DNA of 24,395 nt from JBKPDV01 sp046728075 (GTDB lineage Bacteria; Acidobacteriota; Thermoanaerobaculia; UBA5066; Gp7-AA6): NCBI GenBank assembly GCA_046728075.1, contig JBKPDV010000293.1, positions 1 to 24,395 of the forward strand. The letters run 5' to 3'. Shown piece by piece: positions 10,116 through 18,796 of the stretch. The position numbers and the translations under genes are program-made. How positions within the stretch are numbered: the first letter of the stretch is position 1; the number at the start of each line of letters is the position of its first letter. Below the pieces are notes generated by a model. It was not told the DNA's origin. It made no database searches and was given only the letters and a program-made list of their open reading frames with translations.

Positions 10116-11942
10116 ATGTACTATCAAAACTACAATCCGCTCGGGAACGTCTTCCTGTCCACCGTCGTCGCGGCGATCCCGATCCTCGTCCTGCTGTACT
10201 TCATCGCCGTGCATCCCCATCGTGACAGACATGGCGTCCGGCACCTCGGCATTGCGGCCCCGTATGCGGCGTTCTACGGGGTTATCGCGGCCTTTCTTGT
10301 CTCCTGCCTGGCCTTCGGGATGCCTCTCCCTTCGGCCATCTCCGCCTTCGCGCTAGGGTCCCTCTCGGGGTTCCTGGGAATCATCTGGATCGTGCTGGGA
10401 GCCATGTTTCTCTACACGATGACCGTCATCACCGGCAAGTTCGAGATCGTCAAGGAGTCCATCGTCCATATCTCGTTCGACCGGCGTCTCCAGGTTCTGC
10501 TCATCGCCTTCTCCTTCGGCGCCATCATCGAGGGGACGTCGGGTTTCGGGACTCCGGTCGCCATCGCCGGGGCCGTCATGGTCGGGTTGGGGTTCCGGCC
10601 CTTCCAGTCGGCCGTCCTGAACCTGCTCGCCAACACGGCCCCCGTCGCGTGGGGGGCTATCGGTACGCCGATCGTGACACTCGCGGCGGTCAGCGGTCTG
10701 GACCAGCGCACGCTCTCCGCCATGGCCGGCCACCAGCTTCCCTTCGTGTCCCTTCTCGTTCCGTTCTGGCTGATTGCGACCTTTGTGAAGATGGAAGGAG
10801 GCACGTGGAAGGAAGTCTGGGAGGTGTGGCCGGGGGCCCTCGTCTCGGGAGGATCGTTCGCCCTCATGCAGTTCTTCGCCTCGAGCACGGCGACACTGCA
10901 TCTGGTGACCGACGTGGTCTCCGGGGTCTTTTCCGTTATCTGCACGGCTCTCTTCCTGCGCTTCGTATGGCACCCGAAGACCCGCTTCCTGCTCAGGTCT
11001 GAGCGAGAGGCGGCGGGGGCGGCCGTGGCGAAGACCGGTGCCGAGGCTCGCGCGGCGGCGCATGTAACGGACACCAATTGGAAATACAAGTACACCGCCG
11101 GCCAGACGGCCTACGCCTGGACCCCGTGGGCGATCCTGATCCTCTGCTGCGCTCTCTGGGGGATGCCGGCCTGGAAGACCAAGCTGAACAACGTGTTTCA
11201 GAGCGTCAAGATCGACACCACTCTGCTCGGTTCGCCGTTCAAGGGCACGCTCTCGCTGCCGGCGTGGGACATGCCCGCGCTGCACAACAAGGTCCAGCGC
11301 ACACCGCCGGTCGTCAAGCCGGACGCCAAGCCGGAAGCGGCGCGTTTCACGATCAACTGGCTGTCGGCCGCGGGGACGGGCGTGTTCGTGGCGGCGCTCC
11401 TCTCCGGGCTGGTCCTCGGGTTGAACGGCCGCCAGTGGAGAGATGCCATCGCGCGGACCGCGCGCCGAATGAAGATTCCCGTTCTTGTCATAACCCAGGT
11501 GCTGGGGCTCGGGTTCCTCACTCGCTATTCCGGTACGGATGCGGTCCTCGGGCTGGCGTTCACCGGAGCGGGCGTTATGTACCCGTTCTTCGCGGCGTAC
11601 CTGGGCTGGCTGGGAGTCTTCCTGACCGGCTCCGACACAGCGTCCAACGCTCTCTTCGGCAGCCTCCAGCGGATCACCGCTCAGCAGCTTCACTTGAACG
11701 AAGTCCTGATCGTCGCCACGAACTCGACGGGCGGCGTCATGGGCAAGATGATCGACGCGCAATCCATCATGGTCGCCTGCGCGGCCTGCTACGACGACGA
11801 GGAGGAGCGATCCCATGCCCTGGGTCCTATCTTCCGCAGGGTCTGGTGGCATTCCGTGGCCGGAGCCGCGATCATCGGCCTGATCGCGTTCCTCCAGGCC
11901 TACGTGTTCCCGGCGATGATTCCCGCTCTGACGCCCAAGTGA
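10116..11942 (+). CDS. lctP: L-lactate/glycolate permease, LctP family
   Basis: Inner-membrane symporter of 608 residues with about 12-14 hydrophobic segments. Family landmarks are FGAIIEGTSGFGTPVAIAGA, ANTAPVAWGAIGTPIVTLAA and, late, SGTDAVLGLAFTGAG, GVFLTGSDTASNALFGSLQ and STGGVMGKMIDAQSIMVA. It is longer than the ~550 residues of typical LctP. The extra length is in a hydrophilic stretch around residues 285-415, which has Lys/Pro-rich runs. LctP/GlcA transporters carry L-lactate, D-lactate and glycolate with protons, which fits a position between lldEFG and glcDEF. AGGGGGAGAG precedes the ATG at 10116. Only seven bases separate its stop from the malate synthase remnant. Confidence 0.94.
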   Translation: MYYQNYNPLGNVFLSTVVAAIPILVLLYFIAVHPHRDRHGVRHLGIAAPYAAFYGVIAAFLVSCLAFGMPLPSAISAFALGSLSGFLGIIWIVLGAMFLYTMTVITGKFEIVKESIVHISFDRRLQVLLIAFSFGAIIEGTSGFGTPVAIAGAVMVGLGFRPFQSAVLNLLANTAPVAWGAIGTPIVTLAAVSGLDQRTLSAMAGHQLPFVSLLVPFWLIATFVKMEGGTWKEVWEVWPGALVSGGSFALMQFFASSTATLHLVTDVVSGVFSVICTALFLRFVWHPKTRFLLRSEREAAGAAVAKTGAEARAAAHVTDTNWKYKYTAGQTAYAWTPWAILILCCALWGMPAWKTKLNNVFQSVKIDTTLLGSPFKGTLSLPAWDMPALHNKVQRTPPVVKPDAKPEAARFTINWLSAAGTGVFVAALLSGLVLGLNGRQWRDAIARTARRMKIPVLVITQVLGLGFLTRYSGTDAVLGLAFTGAGVMYPFFAAYLGWLGVFLTGSDTASNALFGSLQRITAQQLHLNEVLIVATNSTGGVMGKMIDAQSIMVACAACYDDEEERSHALGPIFRRVWWHSVAGAAIIGLIAFLQAYVFPAMIPALTPK

Positions 11943-11949
11943 CAGGAAC

Positions 11950-12193
11950 ATGGCCACAGGCATCGACATTCTTTCCAAGCCGCCGTCGAGCGGCGGGGAG
12001 GTCCTGTCCGCTGAGGCCCTCGCCTTCGTTGAGAAGCTTCACCGGCAGTTCCAGCGGACGCGCCAGTCCCTTCTGAAGCGCCGGGCCGAGCGGCGGGCGG
12101 CTGCGAGAGGCGGTCGAGATCCTAGATGGGCTCGTGGAGAAGCAGGAGTTCACCGAGCTCCTCACCTTGCCCGTCTGCCAGTACCTGGAGTAG
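11950..12193 (+). pseudogene. Malate synthase A remnant: N- and C-terminal ends joined by a large internal deletion and frameshift
   Basis: The ATG at 11950 opens a frame whose first ~50 codons look like the start of malate synthase A (VLSAEALAFVEKLHRQF, then RTRQSLLKRRAERR). At about 12100 the similarity jumps to the next frame. There LREAVEILDGLVEKQEFTEL runs into LLTLPVCQYLE and a TAG at 12191-12193, the pattern of the malate synthase A C-terminus. Family members are about 530 residues and only about 80 remain, so some 450 codons including every active-site residue are gone. The N-terminal frame itself runs on through the junction to a TGA at 12205-12207, which overlaps the glcD ATG as ATGA. 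The remnant may therefore still be translated as an 85-residue leader coupled to glcD. The identity rests on motif recognition, not on a search. Confidence 0.75.
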
Positions 12194-12203
12194 AAAGAGG
12201 CGA

Positions 12204-13640
12204 ATGAGCTCGGCTCCGGCGGCCGTGCCTCGTAGCGTCGCCGAACAGATGGCGGCCATCGTGGGGGCGAGCCACTGCATCTCGGAAGAGGCCGACCTGC
12301 GCACCTACGAGTGCGACGGCTTGACGGGTGTGCGCGTCCGGCCCGGGCTCGTCGTTCTACCGGGCTCGACCGAGGAAGTTGTCCGCGTGGTCCGGCTGGC
12401 GCGCGAGGCGAACATGCCGATCGTGCCGCGCGGCTCTGGCACCGGCCTCTCGGGCGGAGCGCTGCCGGTGCCGGGCTGCGTCGTCGTCGCGCTCTCCCGC
12501 ATGAAGCGGATCCTGGAATTGGACCTCGAGAACGGTTGGGTCCGGGTCGAACCGGGGATCGCCAACCTGGATGTCTCGAAGGCCGTCGGCCCCGCCGGCT
12601 ACTACTACGCTCCCGATCCCTCCTCGCAGAGCATCTGCTCGATCGGAGGAAACGTCGCCGAGAACTCGGGCGGCGCCCACTGCTTGAAATACGGTTTCAC
12701 GGCCAACCATGTGCTGGGCGCGCGGCTCGTGCTCGCGGACGGCTCGGTCGTCGACCTGGGCGGCCCGGTGCTCGACACGCCCGGCTATGACCTTCTGGGG
12801 GTCCTCGTCGGGAGCGAAGGCCTTTTGGGCATCGTGACAGAGGTGGTGCTGCGCCTGCTGCGCAAGCCGCAGGCCACTCGGACCTTCTTTGCGACGTTTC
12901 CATCCACCGACGAGGCCGGCAACGCCGTCTCGGCGATCATCGCGTCGGGGATCGTGCCGGCCGCCATCGAGATGATGGACAAGCTCGCGATCGTGGCGGC
13001 CAAGGCCGCCACCGGTGTGGACTGGCCGGTGGTGGGCGCGGCCCTCTTGATGGACGTGGACGGGCCGCTCGCCGAAGTCGAGCACACGGCTGACAACGCG
13101 GTGGAGCTCGCGCGGGCGGCTGGCGCGCTCGAGATCCGGCGGCCCCGGGACGAGGCGGAGCGCGCGCTCATGTGGAAGGGGAGGAAGAGCGCGTTTGCCG
13201 CCGTAGGGCGGATCAGCCCGAACTACACCGTGCAGGACGGCGTCATTCCGCGCTCGGAGATCGCCAAGGTCCTGCGCGAGATCGACGACATGACGCGAAA
13301 GAGAGGCCTGCGCGTCGCCAATGTCTTCCATGCCGGGGACGGCAACCTTCACCCGCTCGTGCTCTACGACGCCAGCGTGCCCGGGCAGGAGCAAAGCGCC
13401 GAGGAGCTCGGGGGCGAGATCCTGCGGATGTGCATTCGCTACGGCGGCTCGATCACCGGCGAACACGGGGTGGGAACCGACAAGGCGGTCTACATGGGCG
13501 AGATGTTCTCGGCGGACGATCTCGAGACGATGGGGCTCGTGCGGTGCGCGTTCGACCCCGAAATCCGGTTCAACCCCGGCAAGGTCTTTCCGACGCCTCG
13601 ACTCTGCGGCGACCGGCCCGGCAAGGCCTGGCGGGAGTGA
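12204..13640 (+). CDS. glcD: Glycolate oxidase FAD-binding subunit GlcD
   Basis: A 478-residue protein from the ATG at 12204, with AAAGAGG just upstream. The frame is open upstream but those 26 codons overlap the malate synthase remnant and are not family-like. The FAD_binding_4 domain (about 40-180) has PRGSGTGLSGGALPVPG and GGNVAENSGGAHCLKYG. The FAD-oxidase C domain (about 220-465) has VFHAGDGNLHPLVLYD and TGEHGVGTDKAVYMG with the usual flavin-site histidines. It oxidises glycolate, and often D-lactate, to glyoxylate or pyruvate and passes electrons through GlcF to quinones. Length and motifs fit E. coli GlcD. Its stop overlaps the glcE ATG by one base (TGATG). Confidence 0.95.
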   Translation: MSSAPAAVPRSVAEQMAAIVGASHCISEEADLRTYECDGLTGVRVRPGLVVLPGSTEEVVRVVRLAREANMPIVPRGSGTGLSGGALPVPGCVVVALSRMKRILELDLENGWVRVEPGIANLDVSKAVGPAGYYYAPDPSSQSICSIGGNVAENSGGAHCLKYGFTANHVLGARLVLADGSVVDLGGPVLDTPGYDLLGVLVGSEGLLGIVTEVVLRLLRKPQATRTFFATFPSTDEAGNAVSAIIASGIVPAAIEMMDKLAIVAAKAATGVDWPVVGAALLMDVDGPLAEVEHTADNAVELARAAGALEIRRPRDEAERALMWKGRKSAFAAVGRISPNYTVQDGVIPRSEIAKVLREIDDMTRKRGLRVANVFHAGDGNLHPLVLYDASVPGQEQSAEELGGEILRMCIRYGGSITGEHGVGTDKAVYMGEMFSADDLETMGLVRCAFDPEIRFNPGKVFPTPRLCGDRPGKAWRE

Positions 13641-14875
13641 TGACGCCCGCGCGCCCCGGGACGGAGGCCGACGCGATCCTGGGCGTACGGCCCGAGGCAG
13701 TCTACGAGCCGTCCACCGTCGAGGAGGCGGTCGAGGTCGTGCGCGAGTCCGGACGCGGCAAGAAACGGCTCGCCTTCGTCGGGGGAGGCACGGATCTCTC
13801 GCTCGGCGCTCCCCCTGCGGGCCTCGACGCCGTTCTCAAGACCGGAGGCCTGGCGCGGGTGATCGAGCACGCCCCTTCCGACCAGATCGTCATCGCCGAG
13901 GCCGGACTGACGCTCGCGGCTCTGCAAGCCACGCTCGCCTCCCATCGCCAGAGGCTCGCGCTCGACCCGCCGTTGCCGGCGCGCGCGACGCTGGGCGGAA
14001 TCGTTGCGGCCAACGGGTTCGGTCCGCGTCGCGCCCGCTACGGCTCGGTGCGCGACCTGATCATCGGCGTCTCTATCGTCCGCTCGGACGGGACTGTCGC
14101 TCGCGGCGGCGGGAAGGTCGTGAAGAACGTCGCGGGCTTCGACCTGCCGAAACTGATGGTGGGCTCCCTCGGGACGCTGGGCTTGATCGCGACCGTGACG
14201 TTCCGGCTCTACCCTCTGCCCGAGCAGTCGGAGACGCTTCTCCTGCCCGGCCGCAGCGCCCGCGAGCTGCGAGCGCTCGTCGGACGCTTGCGCGAAGCGC
14301 AGCTGGAGCCGGCGTCGGCCGTCGCGTTCTGGAAGGAGGGCGGAAGCTTCGATTTCGCCGTCCGCTTCGAAGGGTTCAGCAAGGGGGTCGCCGAACAGTG
14401 CGAGCGTTTCGCCTCGCTTGTGCTGGGTGAGACGGGCACCGCCTGCGACAGGCTCGAGCGAGCCGTGGCCGAGGCGCTCTGGGCGCGGCACGACGCGCTC
14501 CGATCCGAGTCGTCCTTCCGCGCGAAGCTCGCCGCTCTGCCGTCTTCCATCGAATCGATTGCGGCCGAGATGCTGCCGCCGGTTCTCTCGGCGCTCGAGA
14601 ATCCGGGGTGGATGTGGTACGCCACGCTCGGCCTCGGTTTCGTCGCGGGTGAGCCGCGGTCCGCCGAGGCGCTTGCGGCCGCCGTGGAAGCGACGCGGGC
14701 GCGGCTGTCGCGGCAGGGCGGCACGCTGGCGCTCCAGGCGGCGCCCGCCTCGGTGCGCGAGAGGGTCGACGTCTGGGGTCCGCCGCCCGCGGCTCTTTCC
14801 CTCATGAAGAGCGTCAAGGAGCGCCTCGATCCGGACCGCCGACTTTCGCCCGGCCGCTTCGTGGGTGGCATCTGA
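13640..14875 (+). CDS. glcE: Glycolate oxidase FAD-binding subunit GlcE
   Basis: A 411-residue FAD_binding_4 protein, somewhat longer than E. coli GlcE (about 350). The N-terminal FAD domain shows FVGGGTDLSLGAPPAGLDAV, LPARATLGGIVAANGFGPRR and the strongly GlcE-like GGKVVKNVAGFDLPKLMVGS with LGTLGLIATVTFRLYPLPEQ. The C-terminal half is an Ala/Leu/Arg-rich oxidase-like cap that ends near SVKERLDPDRRLSPGRF. GlcE is required with GlcD and GlcF for glycolate oxidase activity. The ATG at 13640 shares one base with the glcD stop, and its stop shares one base with glcF. The C-terminal part is the least conserved and is where the extra length lies. Confidence 0.94.
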   Translation: MTPARPGTEADAILGVRPEAVYEPSTVEEAVEVVRESGRGKKRLAFVGGGTDLSLGAPPAGLDAVLKTGGLARVIEHAPSDQIVIAEAGLTLAALQATLASHRQRLALDPPLPARATLGGIVAANGFGPRRARYGSVRDLIIGVSIVRSDGTVARGGGKVVKNVAGFDLPKLMVGSLGTLGLIATVTFRLYPLPEQSETLLLPGRSARELRALVGRLREAQLEPASAVAFWKEGGSFDFAVRFEGFSKGVAEQCERFASLVLGETGTACDRLERAVAEALWARHDALRSESSFRAKLAALPSSIESIAAEMLPPVLSALENPGWMWYATLGLGFVAGEPRSAEALAAAVEATRARLSRQGGTLALQAAPASVRERVDVWGPPPAALSLMKSVKERLDPDRRLSPGRFVGGI

Positions 14876-16194
14876 TGGCATCGGCCGCGCCGGAAGCTCT
14901 CTCCGCGGGCAGCGGCGCGCCTTTGCGACGAAGCCTGCTGGACGATTGCGTCCACTGCGGCTTCTGCCTTCCCACCTGCCCGACGTGGGTCTCGTGGGGC
15001 GAGGAGATGGACTCGCCTCGCGGCCGCATCGACCTCATGCGGGGCTTAGCCGAGGGCAAGATCGGCTGGAGCGACACCGTCGCCAGGCACTTCGACCGCT
15101 GCTTAGGCTGCATGGCCTGCGTGACGTCCTGCCCGTCGGGCGTGCGTTACGACGTGCTGATCGAGCAGACGCGCGCCAAGCTCGAGAAAGAGAGCCCGCG
15201 CGGCGCCTTCGACCGGCTGCACCGGAAGATGCTCTTTCAGGTCTTGCCGTATCCCGGGAGGCTCCGCGCGCTGGCGACCCTTCTGCTCCTCTACTCGAAG
15301 AGCGGGCTGCAGTGGCTCGTGCGGGCGAGCGGTCTCTTGAAGCTCGCTCCCGCCCGGGTTCGGCAGCTCGATGCGCTCTTGCCGCCGCTTCGACCGAGCG
15401 ATCTGTCGGCGGAGCTGCCGCAGCGCGTCCCTGCCCTGGGCCCGCGGCGAGCGCGCGTCGGTCTGGTGGCCGGCTGCGTTCAGCGCGTCTTCTTTCCGGG
15501 CGTCCACCGGGCGACGATTTCCGTGCTGGCCGCCGAAGGGTGTGAGGTCATCGTGCCGGCGGGGCAGGGCTGCTGCGGCGCGCTCTCGATCCACGCCGGG
15601 CGCGAGGCGGAGTCACTCGATTTCGCGCGGGATCTCATCGCGAGCTTCGAGACGGCGGGCGAGCTCGACGCCATTCTCGTCAACGCGGCCGGCTGCGGAT
15701 CCAACTTGAAGGACTACGGACGCCTGTTCGCCAAGGATCCGCAATGGGCATCCCGCGCGTCCGACTTCCGGGCGAAGGTGCGCGACGTGACGGAATTCCT
15801 GGCGAAATTGCCGCCCGTGGCAGAGCGCCACCCGATCGCCGCCCGGGTCGCGTATCACGACTCCTGTCACCTGGCGCATGCCCAGGGCATTGCCCAGCAG
15901 CCACGCGAGCTTTTGCGCGGCATTCCTCAGCTGACGCTCCTGGAGGTTCCCGACGGTGACCAGTGCTGCGGCAGCGCCGGTATCTACAACTTGGTCGAGC
16001 CAGAGAGCGCCGACGAGATCGGCCGGCGAAAGGTCGAGAACATTCTGAAGACGAAAGCGGATTTCCTGGCCAGCGCCAATCCCGGCTGCACGCTCCAGAT
16101 TGCCAAGTTCCTGCGGGAGCGGGGCGTCAAGCTCCCCGCCGCGCACCCCATCGAGATCCTCGACGCCTCGATCGCCGGCCGGCCGATGCCCTAG
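14875..16194 (+). CDS. glcF: Glycolate oxidase iron-sulfur subunit GlcF
   Basis: A 439-residue Fe-S subunit, within the family's range of about 400-440. Two ferredoxin motifs are near the N-terminus: DDCVHCGFCLPTCPTW at about residue 22 and DRCLGCMACVTSCPSG at about 73. Two CCG domains follow: VAGCVQRVFFPGVH with GQGCCGALSIHAG, then YHDSCHLAHAQG with GDQCCGSAGIYN and SANPGCTLQI. It relays electrons from the flavin subunits to the membrane quinone pool. It is translationally coupled to glcE (TGATG). The last 55 codons exist a second time, degenerate, after the malate synthase gene (18797-18961). Confidence 0.95.
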   Translation: MASAAPEALSAGSGAPLRRSLLDDCVHCGFCLPTCPTWVSWGEEMDSPRGRIDLMRGLAEGKIGWSDTVARHFDRCLGCMACVTSCPSGVRYDVLIEQTRAKLEKESPRGAFDRLHRKMLFQVLPYPGRLRALATLLLLYSKSGLQWLVRASGLLKLAPARVRQLDALLPPLRPSDLSAELPQRVPALGPRRARVGLVAGCVQRVFFPGVHRATISVLAAEGCEVIVPAGQGCCGALSIHAGREAESLDFARDLIASFETAGELDAILVNAAGCGSNLKDYGRLFAKDPQWASRASDFRAKVRDVTEFLAKLPPVAERHPIAARVAYHDSCHLAHAQGIAQQPRELLRGIPQLTLLEVPDGDQCCGSAGIYNLVEPESADEIGRRKVENILKTKADFLASANPGCTLQIAKFLRERGVKLPAAHPIEILDASIAGRPMP

Positions 16195-16243
16195 CCCGCA
16201 CCATTCATGAACGACTCCGGCCGCCGCTCCGATCCCAGGGGTA

Positions 16244-16266
16244 CGGGGGGCGCCGTGTGCCCCCCG
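16244..16266 (+). terminator. GC-rich hairpin after glcF, possible weak terminator
   Basis: A perfect 8-base stem, CGGGGGGC (16244-16251) with GCCCCCCG (16259-16266), closes a 7-base loop 50 bases after the glcF stop. No T-run follows, so intrinsic termination would be weak. It may slow transcription, protect the 3' end of the glcDEF message, or mark the former end of the operon. The rest of the 291-base gap to the malate synthase shows no convincing gene. Confidence 0.35.
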
Positions 16267-16284
16267 CTCATGGATGTCCGCCGA

Positions 16285-16314
16285 ATGCATCGTCAGCGCT
16301 CCTCTGCGATGCAT
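16285..16314. repeat. Perfect 8-base inverted repeat between glcF and malate synthase
   Basis: ATGCATCG at 16285-16292 and CGATGCAT at 16307-16314 are exact reverse complements around a 14-base spacer. It lies about 170 bases before the malate synthase start. It could be a regulator site for that gene, but no matching copy or promoter was recognised nearby. Confidence 0.3.
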
Positions 16315-16485
16315 ATGGCATCGCCGTCGTCGCGCCTCGCCTCGACGAAAAATCTCTGTCGCGGACATCATGTCTCCGGTTTGGAGAAACGGATCTCCTC
16401 GGAACAAGGCTCTGGCTCAGTCACTTCCCCGTGTCTCGGCCGGGTGTCCATGAATAATCCGGGCTAGGGTCGGAGAGCCCCTTCC

Positions 16486-18795
16486 ATGATCCGTCAGGAC
16501 ATTCTTCAGAGATTCCCAGGCTTGTTCGCGACCAGGAAGGTGAACGGGCGAGACATCGATGTCGAAGAGACGATCGCCATGCTCACTCGAGAGTTGCGCC
16601 CGGAGATCGCAGCGGCGCTGACCGCACGCCGGCGGCTGCTCGAGTCTCGCGAGCCTGTCCGGAAGAAATACGGGTGGCCGAGGTGGGACGAGACCTTCCA
16701 GGACCCGGTGAGCGGGAAGCCATGGACATTTCGGCACATCGTGCAAGGGCTGATCGACAACTTCTTCGGGCGCGAGAGCGAGTGGCGCTGGCGGCTCAAC
16801 GACGAGGTGCCCGTCCCGAAGGATGCCCACCCATTGACGAATCCGGGCCTGGAGCTCACCGGGCCCTGGCATCCGTTGGATATGGCATTCAACGCCTTGA
16901 ACAGCCCGGCACCGATGAACATGCCGGATTTTGAAGACGCCTCTCCCCCCCATTTCCGACCCGACGGCACGCCGACGAACGAGCCGATCGGGATCTTCGC
17001 GGCCATGCAGAACGCCAAGGAGGTCTTCGAGGGACGCTGGAACGGACGCCCTTATGAGGTGGTGAAGAAAGGAAAAAAACGGCTTTACGCAATCAACACC
17101 CCTCCCGAGAAATGGCCGACGCGCTTCGCCCGCCCACCCAGCATCCACGTGCGCTACGACCACATCACCGTCGATGGCGAGCCGGCGCCCGGGATGATCG
17201 CCGTTGTCGTCGTTTGGGTCGTCAACAATTACGAGGCGCTGCATCGGGCCGGCACCGGCATCTATTTCTACATTCCGAAGCTGCAGACTCCACGGGAAGC
17301 CCTGATCGTGGAAAAGCTGCTGGCGGGGATGGAGGGGGTCATTGGCGTGCCCGTCGGCACGATGAAGATCAAGATGCTGTACGAAGAAGGCAACGCCGGC
17401 CGTTTTCTTCCGGCCATCGCGTGGGTGCTGCGGAGGAGGCTCCTGGGTACGAACGTCGGCCGCTGGGACTACCTGGGCAGCCTGATCGAGATCTGGAAGG
17501 ACGATGCCGAGGGCATCTTTCCTGATCCGCAGACGATCGGCATGGCGTCGCCCAACATGATCGCCTATCAACGTTACAACGCGCTCACGATGCTGATGGC
17601 CGGCATGAAGAATGGGGAGCTCAGCACGGCGGGCCCCATCGGCGGCATGGCGGCGGTGATGATTTACCAGTCCGGCGATCCGTACGGTCGCTCGCGATAC
17701 AACCCGCTCGCTCTGCGGGCAATGGTGGTGGACAAAGTCCGCGAGCGTCTTCTGGGTCTGGCTTTCCTACCGGAGGAGCCGCTTGCGACCGGTCAGCCCC
17801 CCACACTGGAAGACATTCTCGCTGGCCGGGTGAAGGGACGGCTCTTTGATGCCTATCGGCAAAGCTGGGTGGCCAGCCCGGAACCGGGCTACGTCGCGGC
17901 GGGCAACACACCCTTGCGCACCCCTCTGGCGCAACTGCAATCACTTCTCGATGCACGGCTCGAGACGGCGGATGTGAAAGGCAAACCGGTGCCGACGGTC
18001 GGGAGCGGTCTCTCGGATGCGGAGCGTCAGCTCCTGCAATCCCGCGGCTTGCTGGACGGGCAGGGCAAGATCACGCCCCTGGTCCTCGACAGGCGAAAAC
18101 TGGACAGCCCCGAAGCGCTCTTCAGCCAGGAGCTTTGGGACGCGATCTATGCCGTGCCAAAGGGCGAGATCACCATCGAGCACATTCAGCACGTCTTCTA
18201 CATGGCGGCGAACTACGGCTTCCAGATCTTGAACGGCAACTTTGCCGCTGCCATCGACGACTACGAGCTCAAACTTCGGTTCATGAACGACCTTGCCACT
18301 TACCGGATCGACGTCAACTGGCTATGGACACTCGTTCATCACCGGGCGGCCATCACCAGGGACGGCTACCTCAAGCGGCCCGTGCTGACGGAGGATGGCG
18401 TTGAACCGGCCGAAAGCGCCGAGCGCATTTCGGCCGGCACCCGCTTTACGCCGGAGTTGTTCCAGAAGCTCTGGGGCTACCACAACGAGTGGACGTACGC
18501 GTTTTTCGCCGAGCTGGATCGCCGCGGCGACCCCGGCCGTTTCGACCGCGCCAAGGCACCCGTGATCATGGAGCTGCTGAAGCGGCAGCTGCTGTCGCAG
18601 CGCTGGATCCAGCACAGCGCCCGCGTCCTTTTCGTCGTGGGACAGGCCAGCGACCATGAGCGCGCGCAGATTCTGGAGGCGATCTTCGATCTGTCCCGCG
18701 AGGAGATCGTCAGGCGAGTGGCAGCCGGCGCCTCGAGCCGTGCCGCGTTGGCCGCGCACGATTATGTCTATGACGTCTTTCCGGATGTCGGATAG
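16486..18795 (+). CDS. Divergent long malate synthase (malate synthase A-like fold, 769 residues)
   Basis: Condenses glyoxylate with acetyl-CoA to malate. Family landmarks are in order: FNALNSPAPMNMPDFEDA (about 127-145), ARPPSIHVRYDHITVDGEPA (215-234), NYEALHRAGTGIYFYIPKLQ (247-266), LYEEGNAG (298-305), GRWDYLGSLI (325-334), GMASPNMIAY, IGGMAAVMIYQSGD and FMNDLATYRIDVNWLW with the expected catalytic Asp at 602. It is much longer than malate synthase A (about 530), with extra sequence before the FEDA motif and an insert near 420-450. The usual RPRGWH motif reads RPPSIH, keeping the first Arg. It lacks a malate synthase G layout. Glycolate oxidase just upstream supplies glyoxylate. Start: ATG at 16486 with GGAG about 12 bases upstream. 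The 291-base gap suggests its own promoter. Family membership is clear; activity is inferred. Confidence 0.85.
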   Translation: MIRQDILQRFPGLFATRKVNGRDIDVEETIAMLTRELRPEIAAALTARRRLLESREPVRKKYGWPRWDETFQDPVSGKPWTFRHIVQGLIDNFFGRESEWRWRLNDEVPVPKDAHPLTNPGLELTGPWHPLDMAFNALNSPAPMNMPDFEDASPPHFRPDGTPTNEPIGIFAAMQNAKEVFEGRWNGRPYEVVKKGKKRLYAINTPPEKWPTRFARPPSIHVRYDHITVDGEPAPGMIAVVVVWVVNNYEALHRAGTGIYFYIPKLQTPREALIVEKLLAGMEGVIGVPVGTMKIKMLYEEGNAGRFLPAIAWVLRRRLLGTNVGRWDYLGSLIEIWKDDAEGIFPDPQTIGMASPNMIAYQRYNALTMLMAGMKNGELSTAGPIGGMAAVMIYQSGDPYGRSRYNPLALRAMVVDKVRERLLGLAFLPEEPLATGQPPTLEDILAGRVKGRLFDAYRQSWVASPEPGYVAAGNTPLRTPLAQLQSLLDARLETADVKGKPVPTVGSGLSDAERQLLQSRGLLDGQGKITPLVLDRRKLDSPEALFSQELWDAIYAVPKGEITIEHIQHVFYMAANYGFQILNGNFAAAIDDYELKLRFMNDLATYRIDVNWLWTLVHHRAAITRDGYLKRPVLTEDGVEPAESAERISAGTRFTPELFQKLWGYHNEWTYAFFAELDRRGDPGRFDRAKAPVIMELLKRQLLSQRWIQHSARVLFVVGQASDHERAQILEAIFDLSREEIVRRVAAGASSRAALAAHDYVYDVFPDVG

Positions 18796-18796
18796 C

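Noticed and set aside
16207..16467. An 86-codon frame between glcF and malate synthase
   Set aside because: No ribosome site, low-complexity composition and no recognisable motif. The stretch is better explained by hairpins and upstream control sequence.
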